Position numbers and translations under genes: made by a program. A stretch of DNA of 64,000 nt from Pseudoalteromonas xiamenensis (lineage in GTDB: Bacteria; Pseudomonadota; Gammaproteobacteria; Enterobacterales; Alteromonadaceae): contig NZ_CP099917.1 of assembly GCF_030994125.1 (NCBI RefSeq), positions 620,001 through 684,000 on the forward strand. Reading direction: 5' to 3'. Positions 37,807-48,633 of the stretch are shown here, in pieces; the first letter of the stretch is position 1, and every line of letters begins with the position of its first letter. The notes under the pieces were generated by a model. It was not told where the DNA came from. It made no database searches and worked only from the letters and a program-made list of their open reading frames with translations.

Positions 37807-40800
37807 TTAAATCACCACATCTTTGATGGCATTTTGGATCCGCTTTGCCGATATAGGGTACGCCGTCCCCAACGTTTGGGCAAATAGTGACACCCTTAAT
37901 TCCTCTTGCATCCAAAATATCTCTGAGACTGATGCAGGCATAGGCATTCCTGCCGGTAACTTCGCGATTAGTGATTTATAGCCCTCAGCGACCTTATCCA
38001 ATTCCAAAACACATAATCTATCTTTATTAGGGTCGACCGGCAGTTTCTCTAATCGCTTTTCAATCGCTTTAAAGTATCTCAGCAAATCCGTAAGTTTATC
38101 CGCACCATGGACACTTACAAATCCCTTAAATATCAGGCGCTCTAACTGAGATTTGATGTCACCATGCGCCGTTATCATCGTTAAATCTACTTTGCCTTTC
38201 ATACGTTTGTTGATTGCATGGGCAATACTCAGCACTTGCTCAACTTTCATTGCAACATCTACCACAACATCACCTAACTCACCGCGGATCAGCTCTTTAG
38301 CTTGATTGAACGTCGACTCGTCTCTGATTTCGTCATATTGGGACAGCAATTTATCGACACCTGCGGATATACAGTCATCGATCAGATCTTGTACTTTTCC
38401 AAATGGATTAAAATACAAACCAAGCTTTGCTTTATTCGGCAGATGTTGTTGTAAGTACTTTATTGGCGATGGAATATTTAAAAGCACAAGCCGGCGAAGC
38501 CCTAAACGATGCGCCTGCTCTGCTTTCAGCGGATTATCAAACAGCTCAATTGCAGCTGAATCTTTTTTATCCACCAGCGCGACATAAGCTTTAACCTCAT
38601 ACAAGCCCTGCTTCTGGCTGTATTCAGCAGGTATTTCACCAAACTGCCAATCTGTGATCCCCTGCTTTTCAATACCCGGCTCCGCTACACGAGATAGTGT
38701 GTCACTTACTTTATGTTGTAACTTATTTTTAAGGCCCGCAATATCATTTCCATGTGCAAGCACGCTACCTTTCTCATCAACAACTTCAAATTGAATACGC
38801 AGATGAGCGTCCAACGTACCTAGGTCCCATGCATCTTCAGGTACTGTAACTCCAGTCATTCGATGCAATCGCATGGTAATCGCTTCGATAAATTTACCTT
38901 GCATAGGTGTTATCGATGCTAACACAGCGTCCGCATAATTCGGTGCTGGTACAAAATTACGACGTAGTGATTTTGGCAACGATTTAATCAATGCACACAC
39001 TAGTTCATGTCGAAGTGCTGGAATGTGCCAATCGAAGCCGATGTCTTCCACCTGATTCAAAAGTGCGATAGGTATAGATACCGCTACCCCATCAAGTGCT
39101 TTACCCGGCTCAAAATGATATTGGAGCGGTAACATTAAATTACCTTGCTGCCACACATCAGGGTAAGACAATGTCGTAATGTCTTCTGCGCCGTGCTGCA
39201 TGAGCATTGCGAGGTCCATTTTCAGTAGATTGGGCTGCTTTTGTTTTACACCTTTGTACCATTTGATAAACGCGACTCGTGTATTCACATCCGCCGGTAT
39301 ACGCTCATCGTAGAAAGTAAAAAGCTCATCTTCGTCCACCAAAATATCGCGGCGACGGGCTTTATTTTCTAACTTGTGGATTTCCTCTACTAAGTTTTGG
39401 TTGTGAGCTAAAAAGTCTTCATTTGACCCCAACTCTTGATTAACCAGAGCCTCTCGAATAAATAGTTCTCGACAAAGTGGTACATCAATTTGGCTGTATA
39501 TGGTTCTTTTTCTTGCGACGAGGATCAAACCAAATAGCGTTTGCTGTTCAAACGCAATAACCGCTCCTTGTTTCTTTTCCCAATGAGGCTCGCTATAGCT
39601 TTTTTTAACTAAATGTTGTGCAAGTGGCACTATCCATTCAACATTAATGCGCGCATTCATTCGAGCATACAATTTACTCGTTTCAACCAGCTCCGCTGAC
39701 ATCACCCATTTAGGTGACTTCTTAAATAAGCTGGAGCCTGGGAAAATATGAAACTGGCTATTTCGAGTTCCTTTATAATGTTGTTTTTCATCTTTGAAGC
39801 CAACTTGCGTTAACAGGCCACTTAGTAAGGCTTGGTGAATTCGTTGATAATCCGCAGGTTGTTCATTAAGCTTGAACCCCATTTCTTCACAGATGGTCGA
39901 TACTTGATATACGATATCTTGCCACTCACGAACACGCATATATGCAAGAAAATCCTGCTGACACATTTTTCTAAACTGGTTGCGCGTTAGGGCTTCTTGC
40001 TGGGATTCTAAGTAGCTCCACAGATTTAGAAACGCAATAAAATCTGAATCTGGATCGTCAAATCGCGCATGCTTTTCTGTTGCTGCACCCTGTCTTTCTT
40101 GGGGGCGTTCTCTTGGATCTTGGATAGACAGCGCTGCAACTATCACGATGACTTCTTTAAGCACGCCAAGCGCGTTCGCACTCAACACCATTCGCGCTAA
40201 ACGAGGGTCAATAGGTAAACGGCTTAATGAGCGACCCATTTCGGTTAAAGAGACCGAAAATTTGTCTTTACCCTGCTTAATCGCTTCAAGTTCTTCAAGG
40301 AGCAACATACCATCGGTAATATTACGGCTGTCTGGCGCTTGCACAAACGGAAACTTGGTCAATTCACCAAGTCCCAGCGATAACATTTGCAAAATAACAG
40401 ACGCAAGATTGGTACGAAGAATTTCTGGGTCCGTAAACTGTGGCCTACTATTGAAATCGTCTTCAGAATATAAACGAATACATACACCCGCCGCGACACG
40501 ACCACAGCGCCCCTTTCGTTGGTCGGCACTCGCTCTAGAAATGGCTTCGATAGGAAGTCTCTGCACCTTTGTACGATAACTGTATCGGCTAATACGTGCA
40601 GTACCTGGGTCAATTACATAACGGATCCCCGGCACCGTCAACGATGTTTCGGCTACGTTCGTTGACAAAACGATACGACGCTGACTGTGGGCAGCAAAGA
40701 TCCGATTCTGTTCACTATTAGAAAGGCGAGCATACAAAGGAAGTATTTCAACGCCTTTCAAATTGCGTTTACTCAGCGCATCCGCTGTATCTCGAATCTC

Positions 40801-41697
40801 ACGCTCACCGTTCATGAAGATAAGAATGTCGCCAGGTCCCTCAGCGCACAATTCATCTACCGCGTCAAAAATGCCTTGTAGCAAGTCGTTTTCCGACTCC
40901 GCGCTTGTCGTGTCGATATCGGTAAGAGGACGGTAACGTACATCCACAGGATAAGTACGCCCTGATACCTCGATAATAGGCGCATTATTGAAGTGTTTAG
41001 AAAAGCGTTCAGGGTCAATCGTCGCAGACGTGATAATCACTTTTAAATCAGGACGCTTCGGCAGTAAATTTTTCAGATAACCAAGTATAAAGTCAATGTT
41101 TAGACTGCGTTCATGCGCTTCATCGATTATGATTGTATCGTATTGATTAAGAAAACGATCCTGTTGAATTTCAGCTAGTAAAATACCATCTGTCATCAAC
41201 TTAACATGTGTAGTGTCTGAAACGTTGTCGCTAAAGCGTATTTTAAAACCGACACTTTGTCCTAATTCGCACTCTAATTCTTCAGCAATACGTGACGCAA
41301 CACTTCTTGCCGCAAGTCGACGAGGCTGAGTATGGCCGATATAGCCATTGACTCCACGCCCAAGTTCAAGACAAATTTTGGGCAACTGCGTGGTTTTACC
41401 TGAACCAGTTTCACCAGCCACAATAACCACTTGATGGTTTGCAATCGCTTCTTTTATGTCATCTTTCTTTTGACTGACTGGTAATGTTTCGGGGTAGGTA
41501 ATTTTAGGTAAGGCAGCACGTCTGGCAGCACACACTTCTTGGCTTTTAAGAATGTCTAATTCTATTTTTTCCAACACATTTTTGCGTTTGGCTTCATCTT
41601 CAATACGCTCTGCACCTTGAATGCGCTTCTTGAAAATGAATTTGTCCTTGTTTAGACAGCTTGCTACTGCTCTTTTTAGCGAAACTCCGCTCACCAC
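37807..41697 (-). CDS. hrpA: ATP-dependent RNA helicase HrpA
   Basis: 1296 residues, the usual HrpA length. DEAH helicase: GETGSGKTTQLPK Walker A near residue 95, DEAHERS Walker B near 190, SATID, then LSTNVAETSLTVPG and the QRKGRCGR motif VI, followed by the HA2/OB regions and the long DUF3418 C-terminus. The first codon is GTG with GAGGG four bases upstream. Acts on RNA, including stalled ribosome rescue in E. coli. The large size fits no fusion. Confidence 0.95.
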   Translation of the reverse strand: MVSGVSLKRAVASCLNKDKFIFKKRIQGAERIEDEAKRKNVLEKIELDILKSQEVCAARRAALPKITYPETLPVSQKKDDIKEAIANHQVVIVAGETGSGKTTQLPKICLELGRGVNGYIGHTQPRRLAARSVASRIAEELECELGQSVGFKIRFSDNVSDTTHVKLMTDGILLAEIQQDRFLNQYDTIIIDEAHERSLNIDFILGYLKNLLPKRPDLKVIITSATIDPERFSKHFNNAPIIEVSGRTYPVDVRYRPLTDIDTTSAESENDLLQGIFDAVDELCAEGPGDILIFMNGEREIRDTADALSKRNLKGVEILPLYARLSNSEQNRIFAAHSQRRIVLSTNVAETSLTVPGIRYVIDPGTARISRYSYRTKVQRLPIEAISRASADQRKGRCGRVAAGVCIRLYSEDDFNSRPQFTDPEILRTNLASVILQMLSLGLGELTKFPFVQAPDSRNITDGMLLLEELEAIKQGKDKFSVSLTEMGRSLSRLPIDPRLARMVLSANALGVLKEVIVIVAALSIQDPRERPQERQGAATEKHARFDDPDSDFIAFLNLWSYLESQQEALTRNQFRKMCQQDFLAYMRVREWQDIVYQVSTICEEMGFKLNEQPADYQRIHQALLSGLLTQVGFKDEKQHYKGTRNSQFHIFPGSSLFKKSPKWVMSAELVETSKLYARMNARINVEWIVPLAQHLVKKSYSEPHWEKKQGAVIAFEQQTLFGLILVARKRTIYSQIDVPLCRELFIREALVNQELGSNEDFLAHNQNLVEEIHKLENKARRRDILVDEDELFTFYDERIPADVNTRVAFIKWYKGVKQKQPNLLKMDLAMLMQHGAEDITTLSYPDVWQQGNLMLPLQYHFEPGKALDGVAVSIPIALLNQVEDIGFDWHIPALRHELVCALIKSLPKSLRRNFVPAPNYADAVLASITPMQGKFIEAITMRLHRMTGVTVPEDAWDLGTLDAHLRIQFEVVDEKGSVLAHGNDIAGLKNKLQHKVSDTLSRVAEPGIEKQGITDWQFGEIPAEYSQKQGLYEVKAYVALVDKKDSAAIELFDNPLKAEQAHRLGLRRLVLLNIPSPIKYLQQHLPNKAKLGLYFNPFGKVQDLIDDCISAGVDKLLSQYDEIRDESTFNQAKELIRGELGDVVVDVAMKVEQVLSIAHAINKRMKGKVDLTMITAHGDIKSQLERLIFKGFVSVHGADKLTDLLRYFKAIEKRLEKLPVDPNKDRLCVLELDKVAEGYKSLIAKLPAGMPMPASVSEIFWMQEELRVSLFAQTLGTAYPISAKRIQNAIKDVVI

Positions 41698-41782
41698 TCA
41701 CCCTCTAAGGAAAGTCAAAAATTCCGGCTATTTTAGCAAACTGTCTCAATTAATCATACGTTATCGTAAAACTTAACAAGCG

Positions 41783-42211
41783 CTATACAAAACGGTGTCC
41801 AGACTCATAGTTACAATGTAAATGTTTATCTATAGCACGAAGTACATTAGCGCGACTCAAGACCCCCAGTAGACGTCCATCGTCGTCAACAACTGGATAG
41901 AGCTTCGGTTTTTCCGACGTCATTCGCTCAGCAACTAGTAATACACTTTCTTCTGGTCGAACACACAGCGGATTTTTGGTCATGACATCACTCACCATGC
42001 TGTGTGACTCATTCTGATAGGTCGCCTCAAGCATTTTTTTGATACAGTCTTGCTCAGATAGGAACCCGATGACTTTATGAGCAGAATCCACAACAGGCCC
42101 CCCCGATTGCCCACTTTGCAGTAACTTCTCAACCGCTTGTTCAATTCGCATACCATCAGTAAAAGTCACAGGGCGATGATTAAGATAATCTTTTACCTTG
42201 ATCGATTGCAT
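41783..42211 (-). CDS. two-CBS-domain protein
   Basis: 142 residues containing two CBS motifs (residues 1-60 and 75-135), with VTFTDGMRIEQAVEKLLQ and VRPEESVLLVAERM starting them and LLGVLSRANVLRAI ending the second. CBS pairs bind adenosine ligands and act as regulatory modules; no effector domain is attached. AGGAG precedes the ATG. Partner unknown. Confidence 0.9.
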   Translation of the reverse strand: MQSIKVKDYLNHRPVTFTDGMRIEQAVEKLLQSGQSGGPVVDSAHKVIGFLSEQDCIKKMLEATYQNESHSMVSDVMTKNPLCVRPEESVLLVAERMTSEKPKLYPVVDDDGRLLGVLSRANVLRAIDKHLHCNYESGHRFV

Positions 42212-42293
42212 AGCTGTCGCTCCTTTTTGTTGTTTGCCAGCGCTATTCTCTTAAATAGTAGCTGGCAACATTAAAATTTGCGCATTTTTCGAG

Positions 42294-43313
42294 CTATTCG
42301 TCTTTAAAAATCGCGACATAAGTCGGTGATTGACTGCTTTTGCTTGCTCGGTACATACCCGGTGTATTAAAGGGCATGCTTATGTTGCCTTGTGGATCAA
42401 CGATAATGACTCCGCCTGTTCCACCAATTGGCGCTAAAACATCGTGAATGACTTCATTTCCGGCTTGATTGATTGATTTCTTCTGGTATGCAACACGTGC
42501 GCAAATATCGGAAGCAACACTGTAGCGAATGAAATACTCGCCATGGCCCGTTGCGGACACCGCACAAGAATGGTTATCGGCAAACGTACCGGCACCAATC
42601 ACGGGCGAGTCGCCAATACGGCCAAAGCGCTTAGCTGTCATTCCACCAGTGGATGTGCCCGCAGCTAAGTTGCCAAATTTATCCAACGCGACCGCACCAA
42701 CCGTGCCCATTTTGTATGCTATAGGTAAAGCCTGATGCGCGGCTTGATAAGATTTAACGTCTGACTGCGCCTTCTCCAACGATTCTTTTGCTCTTAAAAG
42801 CGATTTATACCTCGACTCTGTATCAAATACCTTGTTGTCTATCAATTCAAATCCTTGTGCCTTTGCGAATTGCTCTGCACCTTCGCCACTCAACATGACG
42901 TGCACTGAGTCCGTCATTATTTTTCGAGCAAGTTGAATAGGATGCTCGATATGTTTTACTCCAGCAACAGCTCCTGCTTCACGTGTACGTCCATCCATAA
43001 TAGAAGCATCCAGTTCATGCTCACCATCAAAGGTGTACACTGCGCCTTTACCCGCATTAAAGTAAGGAGATTCTTCTAAAACCATGATGGAAGCCGAAAT
43101 CGCATCGAGACTTTCTCCACCGGCGGCCAGTATTTGATAGCCTTTTTCAACAGCTTGAGTGAGCGTCTTGCGATAGGCAAGTTCTTGCTCTTCGGTAAAT
43201 TTAGCCCTTTCAATTGTTCCCGCTCCACCGTGAATGGCGATAGCTATTGGCGTTTGCGCAAAAGCTGATAAAGGTATAAAGAGTGTACAAAGCACTCCAA
43301 TTATTTTTTTCAT
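42294..43313 (-). CDS. iaaA: secreted isoaspartyl peptidase / L-asparaginase (Ntn hydrolase)
   Basis: 339 residues with a signal peptide ending near SAFA, so periplasmic. Autocatalytic Ntn-hydrolase fold: GGAGTIERAK start of the alpha chain, IMDGRTREAGAVAGV, and catalytic Thr204 in MGTVGAVALDKFGNLAAGTS where cleavage forms the beta chain. The family cleaves isoaspartyl dipeptides and asparagine. GGGAA precedes the ATG. Confidence 0.93.
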   Translation of the reverse strand: MKKIIGVLCTLFIPLSAFAQTPIAIAIHGGAGTIERAKFTEEQELAYRKTLTQAVEKGYQILAAGGESLDAISASIMVLEESPYFNAGKGAVYTFDGEHELDASIMDGRTREAGAVAGVKHIEHPIQLARKIMTDSVHVMLSGEGAEQFAKAQGFELIDNKVFDTESRYKSLLRAKESLEKAQSDVKSYQAAHQALPIAYKMGTVGAVALDKFGNLAAGTSTGGMTAKRFGRIGDSPVIGAGTFADNHSCAVSATGHGEYFIRYSVASDICARVAYQKKSINQAGNEVIHDVLAPIGGTGGVIIVDPQGNISMPFNTPGMYRASKSSQSPTYVAIFKDE

Positions 43314-43471
43314 GAGTTTCCCAATTTTATGCGAGTCGTAATATATGCGACTTATACATTGAATTTGCTAACTCAAAGTGACAACTCGTAATCAAAAAGG
43401 CAAGCGATTGCGATAAACAAGCTGTGAAGAAAAGAAAAAACCGAACTTTAGAATTATCTGTTTATAGAAAC

Positions 43472-43497
43472 AAAAAAGCCCCGATACAATCGAGGCT
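43472..43497 (-). terminator. terminator after the SapC-family gene
   Basis: The minus strand has GCCTCGAT, loop TGT, ATCGGGGC and then TTTTTTG; 8-bp stem with one G-U pair, 20 bases past the stop. Confidence 0.85.
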
Positions 43498-43516
43498 TCT
43501 TAATGCTAAAAAGTGA

Positions 43517-44218
43517 TTACTTCTGAGCTTTCAAACGAGCTAAACGAGCAACTTGGTGTGTTGACGTTAAGAACGCGTAAATTGGTGCTAGATAACCACG
43601 TTTACGTAACTCTAGGAAATCTGCATCGCTAAGCTCTGCAATTTTACGCTCGTCGATTAAATAGATACCGTTGATATCACGCTTTTCACCGTTGATCTCG
43701 ACGGTTAACGTTTGCTGTGCAAGCAATTCTTTCTCTGCAAGGTAAGCTGTGAATGCTTCTGTTACGCGACCAAACTCAACATAAGATACAAGACCTTCTT
43801 TGCGGCGAGTTAGGTATTCTGTCTCAGCACCATTGTCGAACAGCGCGTTACCTTCTTCTTCATTAACTAGGCTGCTTGCTTCGTCGATTACAACACCAAA
43901 TGAATCTTCTTCAGGGTGTTTAACTAGACCCAGAGGGTAACGAGTTAGTGCCATTGGTACATAACCCGCAGTCCATTTGTCTTCAGCAACAAATAGGTTT
44001 TCACCTGGCTCTAAGCCGAATAGTGCTACTGCTTGGAATTGACCATTTTCGTTATTTTTAACAAAAGCCAGTGGAAATTCGTTAGCCGCGCGAGCAAATT
44101 CATGAGCGACAACAGGAACGATGTGTTGGCTCTTTAAGAATTCGATATTGATGCCGTTCTTGATTTTGATGTTGGCATGCTTTTGGGCTTGTAAAGGCTG
44201 CACTTGTTGCTCCGCCAT
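43517..44218 (-). CDS. SapC family protein
   Basis: 233 residues, no signal peptide. Matches the SapC family (Pfam SapC; originally a Caulobacter/Campylobacter S-layer-linked name): QHIVPVVAHEFARAANEFPLAFV near the start, then GYVPMALTRYPLGL and IYLIDERKIAELSDADFLELRKRGYLAPIYAF at the C-terminus. Its function in gammaproteobacteria is unknown, so the name should not be read as peptide transport. Confidence 0.82.
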   Translation of the reverse strand: MAEQQVQPLQAQKHANIKIKNGINIEFLKSQHIVPVVAHEFARAANEFPLAFVKNNENGQFQAVALFGLEPGENLFVAEDKWTAGYVPMALTRYPLGLVKHPEEDSFGVVIDEASSLVNEEEGNALFDNGAETEYLTRRKEGLVSYVEFGRVTEAFTAYLAEKELLAQQTLTVEINGEKRDINGIYLIDERKIAELSDADFLELRKRGYLAPIYAFLTSTHQVARLARLKAQK

Positions 44219-44524
44219 GGTACTACTCCATTTATTTTTACGTGTTTATTACTTATGTGGCCCTAAGGCTATCGGTTTTGATATAAAAAAGAAAGGGAAA
44301 ATTTTCTTACAATCGGCTTGAAGCCCTTAAGTTGCTGAAAGGTTGACTCTAAATAAGAGCGAATTCAACATCGAAATAAAAAATGCCCGCTAAAATAAGG
44401 GCATTTTGTAAATCAGTACGAAACTAGTTGCTAAATTTCATCATTCAGCGGTTAATAATTCGACTCGGTAGAGAACCCACACCATCACAATCGAATCTCG
44501 CTCGATTCTACGCAACTATTTTAA
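44219..44524. other. intergenic region sapC-like / aroC
   Basis: 306 bases holding the aroC terminator (44376-44407) and, beyond it, the promoter of the SapC-family gene. Short plus-strand frames here overlap no recognisable protein and lack ribosome sites. Confidence 0.5.
44376..44407 (-). terminator. terminator after aroC
   Basis: The minus strand has AAATGCCC, a 10-base loop, GGGCATTT and then TTTATTT; 8-bp perfect stem. Confidence 0.8.
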
Positions 44525-45622
44525 TTATCGTCTTGCCGCTATCGGCGGAGCTGGAACATCAACATGTGGATTTTGCCCACGTTGACGCAATAAGTGATCC
44601 ATCAAGGTAATCGCCATCATCGCTTCGGCAATTGGCACGGCTCTAATCCCGACACACGGGTCATGTCGCCCTTTTGTTATCATATCCACAGCTTCATTGT
44701 GAATGTTGATACTTTTGCCAGAAATGGTGATGCTCGATGTTGGCTTCAGCGCAATACTCGCAATAATGTCTTGGCCAGTTGATATACCCGCTAAAATGCC
44801 GCCAGCATGATTAGATGTAAACCCTTCAGGCGTAAGTTCATCTCGATGCGTCGAACCGTTTTGTGTAACCACATCAAAACCGTCGCCAATTTCAACGCCT
44901 TTCACTGCATTGATGCTCATTAAGCTATGAGCAAGTTCCGCGTCTAGGCGATCAAACACAGGTTCACCTAATCCAACTGGAACCCCTTTTGCTACAACGG
45001 TAACTTTTGCACCAACAGAATCACCTTGTTTCTTGAGATCTCGCATGTACTCATCGAGCGCATCTAATTTAGATGCATCAGGAAAGAAAAAGGGATTGGT
45101 TTCAACCAAACTCCAATCAAACGTGTCTGCTTTAATCGGACCAAGTTGTGATAAACATCCATGGATTTCAATGCCATGGGTATCTTTAAGGTATTTCTTT
45201 GCGATTGCGCCCGCGGCTACACGAATTGCCGTTTCTCGTGCAGAACTGCGGCCTCCACCTCGATAATCACGATGACCGTATTTATGCCAGTAGGCGTAGT
45301 CACCATGCCCAGGTCTAAACACTTCTTTGATTTGCGAATAATCTTGAGAACGCTGATCTGTGTTTTCAATTAACAAACCAATAGATGTACCTGTGGTTTT
45401 GCCTTCAAAAACTCCAGAAAGAATTTTGACTTCATCGCCTTCTCGGCGTTGAGTGGTATATCGACTTTGACCTGGTTTTCGCCTGTCCAAGTCAATTTGA
45501 AGATCGGACTCAGAAATAATTAAGCCTGCAGGTACGCCATCAACGACGCCACCCAGAGCTAAACCATGACTTTCTCCGAATGTGGTCACTTTAAAAAGTT
45601 GACCGATACTGTTGCCCGCCAT
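44525..45622 (-). CDS. aroC: chorismate synthase
   Basis: 365 residues from ATG 45622, with GAGG six bases upstream and the family start [23 protein letters not shown]-dependent conversion of EPSP to chorismate, feeding pabB, pheA and tyrA of this window. [29 protein letters not shown] and [13 protein letters not shown] are intact. It follows prmB by 76 bases on the same strand. Confidence 0.97.
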   Translation of the reverse strand: MAGNSIGQLFKVTTFGESHGLALGGVVDGVPAGLIISESDLQIDLDRRKPGQSRYTTQRREGDEVKILSGVFEGKTTGTSIGLLIENTDQRSQDYSQIKEVFRPGHGDYAYWHKYGHRDYRGGGRSSARETAIRVAAGAIAKKYLKDTHGIEIHGCLSQLGPIKADTFDWSLVETNPFFFPDASKLDALDEYMRDLKKQGDSVGAKVTVVAKGVPVGLGEPVFDRLDAELAHSLMSINAVKGVEIGDGFDVVTQNGSTHRDELTPEGFTSNHAGGILAGISTGQDIIASIALKPTSSITISGKSINIHNEAVDMITKGRHDPCVGIRAVPIAEAMMAITLMDHLLRQRGQNPHVDVPAPPIAARR

Positions 45623-45698
45623 CGTTATCCTCATTCCACTATCTGATTGCGAGTGACTGGTCTCAATCACCCGCAAATGGATTACATGGCGATGGAGA

Positions 45699-46634
45699 TT
45701 AGTCGTTAAAATAAGACAATAAGTCTTCTTTTGTGATCACGAACACGCCAAGGCCACCTCGTTCAAACTCAATCCAACTGAACGGCGCCCCTGGGAATTC
45801 TTCCTCCATATGTATCATAGAATTACCCACTTCGACAAACAGTAAACCGCCGTCATTCAAATGAAGCGCGGCTTCTTGGAGTATTTTGCGGGTTACATCA
45901 AGACCGTCAGACCCTGAAGCAAGTCCGAGCATTGGCTCATGATGGAACTCTTCTGGCATGTCGGCGATATCTTCTTCATCAACATATGGCGGGTTCGCGA
46001 CGATTAAATCGTACTTTTGACCAGGTAACCCACTAAAGACGTCTGATTGAATCGCGTAAACACGGTCAAGCATCAAATATTCATTGATGTTTGCTTCCGC
46101 AACCGCTAGCGCTTCAAATGAAATGTCTACCGCGTCGACTTGCGCTTCAGGGAAAGCATGGGCCAGTGCAATAGCAATGCAACCAGAGCCCGTACACATA
46201 TCGAGAACTCGTGTGACACTTTGTGGTTCTTCTAACCAAGGACTAAATTTCTTATCAATCAATTCCGCAAAAGGCGAACGAGGTACTAACACACGTTCAT
46301 CAACATAAAAAGGTAATCCTGCAAACCACGCTTGGTTTGTTAAATAGGCTACAGGTGTACGATTTTCGATACGCTCTCGAATATATGACAATAAACGCTG
46401 TTTCTCTGTTGTTGTAATACGTGCGGAGGTTATTTCTTTAGGCGCGTCAATGGGCAAGTTTAAAATGGGCAACACAAGGCTCACCGCCTCATCCCACGCA
46501 TTGTCGGTACCGTGTCCGAAAAAAATACCATGGCTGGTAAATTGAGACGCAGTCCAGCGCAGCCAATCTTGAATTGTTAGTAATTCAGTCAGCGCTTCTT
46601 GCTCTTGAGCTTCATTTAGTTGGAATTCGCTCAT
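45699..46634 (-). CDS. prmB: ribosomal protein L3 glutamine methyltransferase
   Basis: 311 residues from [10 protein letters not shown] at 46634, with GAGGACCGCC before the ATG; an extended frame to 46658 is rejected. SAM motif [16 protein letters not shown] and catalytic NPPYVDEED (NPPY) are clear, with [10 protein letters not shown] typical of PrmB over PrmC. Methylates uL3 Gln. Upstream of aroC, divergent from smrB as in E. coli-like genomes. Confidence 0.95.
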   Translation of the reverse strand: MSEFQLNEAQEQEALTELLTIQDWLRWTASQFTSHGIFFGHGTDNAWDEAVSLVLPILNLPIDAPKEITSARITTTEKQRLLSYIRERIENRTPVAYLTNQAWFAGLPFYVDERVLVPRSPFAELIDKKFSPWLEEPQSVTRVLDMCTGSGCIAIALAHAFPEAQVDAVDISFEALAVAEANINEYLMLDRVYAIQSDVFSGLPGQKYDLIVANPPYVDEEDIADMPEEFHHEPMLGLASGSDGLDVTRKILQEAALHLNDGGLLFVEVGNSMIHMEEEFPGAPFSWIEFERGGLGVFVITKEDLLSYFND

Positions 46635-46722
46635 GGCGGTCCTCGATTTGCTTTTCATTAATACCTATAGTGTATCGCGTTTTGCGCTAGGTTTTTACGG
46701 TTTTTTTCATTACAATGGCGCC

Positions 46723-47271
46723 ATGAATGAGAAAGATTTATCCCCTGAGTTTGAAGACGAATTTTCGCTTTTTCGCGATGCTGTAGATGGCGTTAAGAAA
46801 ATCAAGCAAGATACTGTGCAATTCAAACGAAATGCTGTCCGATTTCAAGGCAACGTTGTTGAAGAACAAGAACGTCAGCATGCCGCTGAGTTCTATTTCT
46901 CTGACGATTACATCCCAGACATCGATACCAACGCCACCATTAATTTTGTCAGAGAAGGGGCGGACCGATATCTCGCAAAACAGTTGCGCCGTGGTGATAT
47001 TGCGCCAGAACTGATTTTAGATTTACATGGTCTGAATAAAGAATCAGCGAAACGTGAGCTTGCTGCACTAATACATGCCTGCAAACGACATCACTATTAT
47101 TGTGCTTGTATCGTACACGGCATTGGGGAACGCGTCTTAAAACATAAAGTACCGCAATATTTAGTTCAACATCCTGACGTCCTAGCCATGCACCAAGCTC
47201 CGCTCGAGTATGGTGGCCGAGGTGCGGTTCTGATCCTTATCGACTTGCCTGAACAACCCTCATTTAGATAA
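46723..47271 (+). CDS. smrB: Smr-domain endonuclease SmrB
   Basis: 182 residues from MNEKDLSPEF at 46723; the upstream extension overlaps prmB and is rejected. C-terminal Smr domain with ILDLHGLNKESAKRELAALI, VHGIGERVLKHKVPQYL and GGRGAVLILID. In E. coli SmrB cleaves mRNA at collided ribosomes. No strong ribosome site is visible. Confidence 0.93.
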   Translation: MNEKDLSPEFEDEFSLFRDAVDGVKKIKQDTVQFKRNAVRFQGNVVEEQERQHAAEFYFSDDYIPDIDTNATINFVREGADRYLAKQLRRGDIAPELILDLHGLNKESAKRELAALIHACKRHHYYCACIVHGIGERVLKHKVPQYLVQHPDVLAMHQAPLEYGGRGAVLILIDLPEQPSFR

Positions 47272-47354
47272 CGAAATGTAAACGAGTAGTGGCGCATTCC
47301 TGCAAATTTGTTTATATTGCGCCCGAAAATTTACCCTTGTTGTTCAGGATTGCT

Positions 47355-48152
47355 ATGAATCACATCTCACCCGAAGATCTCTTTTTATTGCTTATCGAAC
47401 CCTCTCTCACTCAGCGAAAAGTCATCGTCAAAGAACTCAATGGTGAAGGCATTTTCAACATTGACTTCGCAGACAGTATCGCATCTACATTGGAAGCTCT
47501 TGAACAACGTACACCTGATTTGATCGTTAGCAGCTTGCACATGCCTGATGGTTCTGCAACTGAATTGCTATCAACACTTAAAGCTCATGACCTTTGGCAT
47601 CAGGTCCCGTTCATGTTGGTTTCCAGTGAAACGCGACGAGAGCAATTGGAAATATTTAAACAATCTGGTGTTGTTGCAATTTTACCAAAGCCATTTACAA
47701 AAGCGCATTTGGGGAAAGCGATAAATGCCACACTTGATATACTCGCGCCTCAAGAGCTTCAACTTGAACTGTATGATGTCCAAGATATTCGAATATTGCT
47801 CGTTGACGACTCTCGTTTGGCTCGTAATCACATTCGACGCGTTTTAACGAATTTAGGTGCTCAATATATCACCGAAGCTGAGGATGGTGCTGAGGCACTC
47901 GCCATTCTTGAAGAACAGCTTTTTGATTTAATCGTTACTGATTTCAATATGCCTGAAGTCAACGGTCAAGAACTCACTGAAAGAATTCGAGCGAGTGATA
48001 GGCATAGCCATATCCCAGTGATGATGGTAACGTCGGAGGCCAACGATGCACATCTTGCTACCGTTTCACAATCAGGAGTCAATGCGTTGTGTGACAAACC
48101 TTTTGAACCTGAAACTGTAAAAAGACTTTTATTTCAATTGCTTGAACAGTAA
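47355..48152 (+). CDS. double-receiver response regulator
   Basis: 265 residues of two receivers only. The first (10-130) is degenerate: IEPSL replaces the acidic pair and Ser60 occupies the phospho-acceptor position in LIVSSLHMPDG, while the Lys site PKPF remains. The second (145-263) is canonical with VDDSR, Asp196 in VTDFNMPEVNG, VTSEA and DKPF. AGGA precedes ATG 47355. A pseudo-receiver/receiver tandem suggests an adaptor or competitor in a relay. Confidence 0.9.
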   Translation: MNHISPEDLFLLLIEPSLTQRKVIVKELNGEGIFNIDFADSIASTLEALEQRTPDLIVSSLHMPDGSATELLSTLKAHDLWHQVPFMLVSSETRREQLEIFKQSGVVAILPKPFTKAHLGKAINATLDILAPQELQLELYDVQDIRILLVDDSRLARNHIRRVLTNLGAQYITEAEDGAEALAILEEQLFDLIVTDFNMPEVNGQELTERIRASDRHSHIPVMMVTSEANDAHLATVSQSGVNALCDKPFEPETVKRLLFQLLEQ

Positions 48153-48381
48153 ACAACTCAACGTTTCTCGTGTTTTTGCACGAGCAACTCATTAACTTTT
48201 AAAAAAACTATTTTTTAGTCAAAAGTTCAAAATTAATTCGTCAAATTCACCAAACAATCATTTCCTCATTCTTTTATAAATATTTTTATCTTTATATTTC
48301 ATGAAGTTAAAATTTTTTCAAAGCTTGGCACAACCTTTGTAATAGTTACTGCGACTAAATGATTAAACCAAGGAGATCATC

Positions 48382-48633
48382 ATGAACACAGTAACTAAAT
48401 TCATCGCAGCAAGTTGTTTATTTGGCATGAGTGTTAGTGCGCAAGCGAATACTGCCAGTACAGAACTACTCTCTGACTTAAGTAGTTTATTAGTTAGTTC
48501 GATTCAGGAAAACATTCAACATATAAGCATCGAAGCAAAAGCGAACTTACAAAAAGCCGTTGAACAACAAATCCAACAAGCTTCAAGCCACGTTGAACAG
48601 TTGAAAGAAGATGCAAAAGGGGAGCAAAAGTAA
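48382..48633 (+). CDS. small exported helical protein
   Basis: 83 residues. Signal peptide MNTVTKFIAASCLFGMSVSAQA, then a helical, Gln/Glu-rich body (IQENIQHISIEAKANLQKAVEQQIQQ) ending KGEQK. AGGAG lies eight bases before the ATG. The TAA overlaps the ATG of the next tiny gene (TAATG), so the two are translationally coupled. No family recognised. Confidence 0.8.
   Translation: MNTVTKFIAASCLFGMSVSAQANTASTELLSDLSSLLVSSIQENIQHISIEAKANLQKAVEQQIQQASSHVEQLKEDAKGEQK

Noticed and set aside
38306..40881. Several ORFs opposite hrpA
   Set aside because: All lie antisense within the continuous 1296-residue helicase frame and lack family features.
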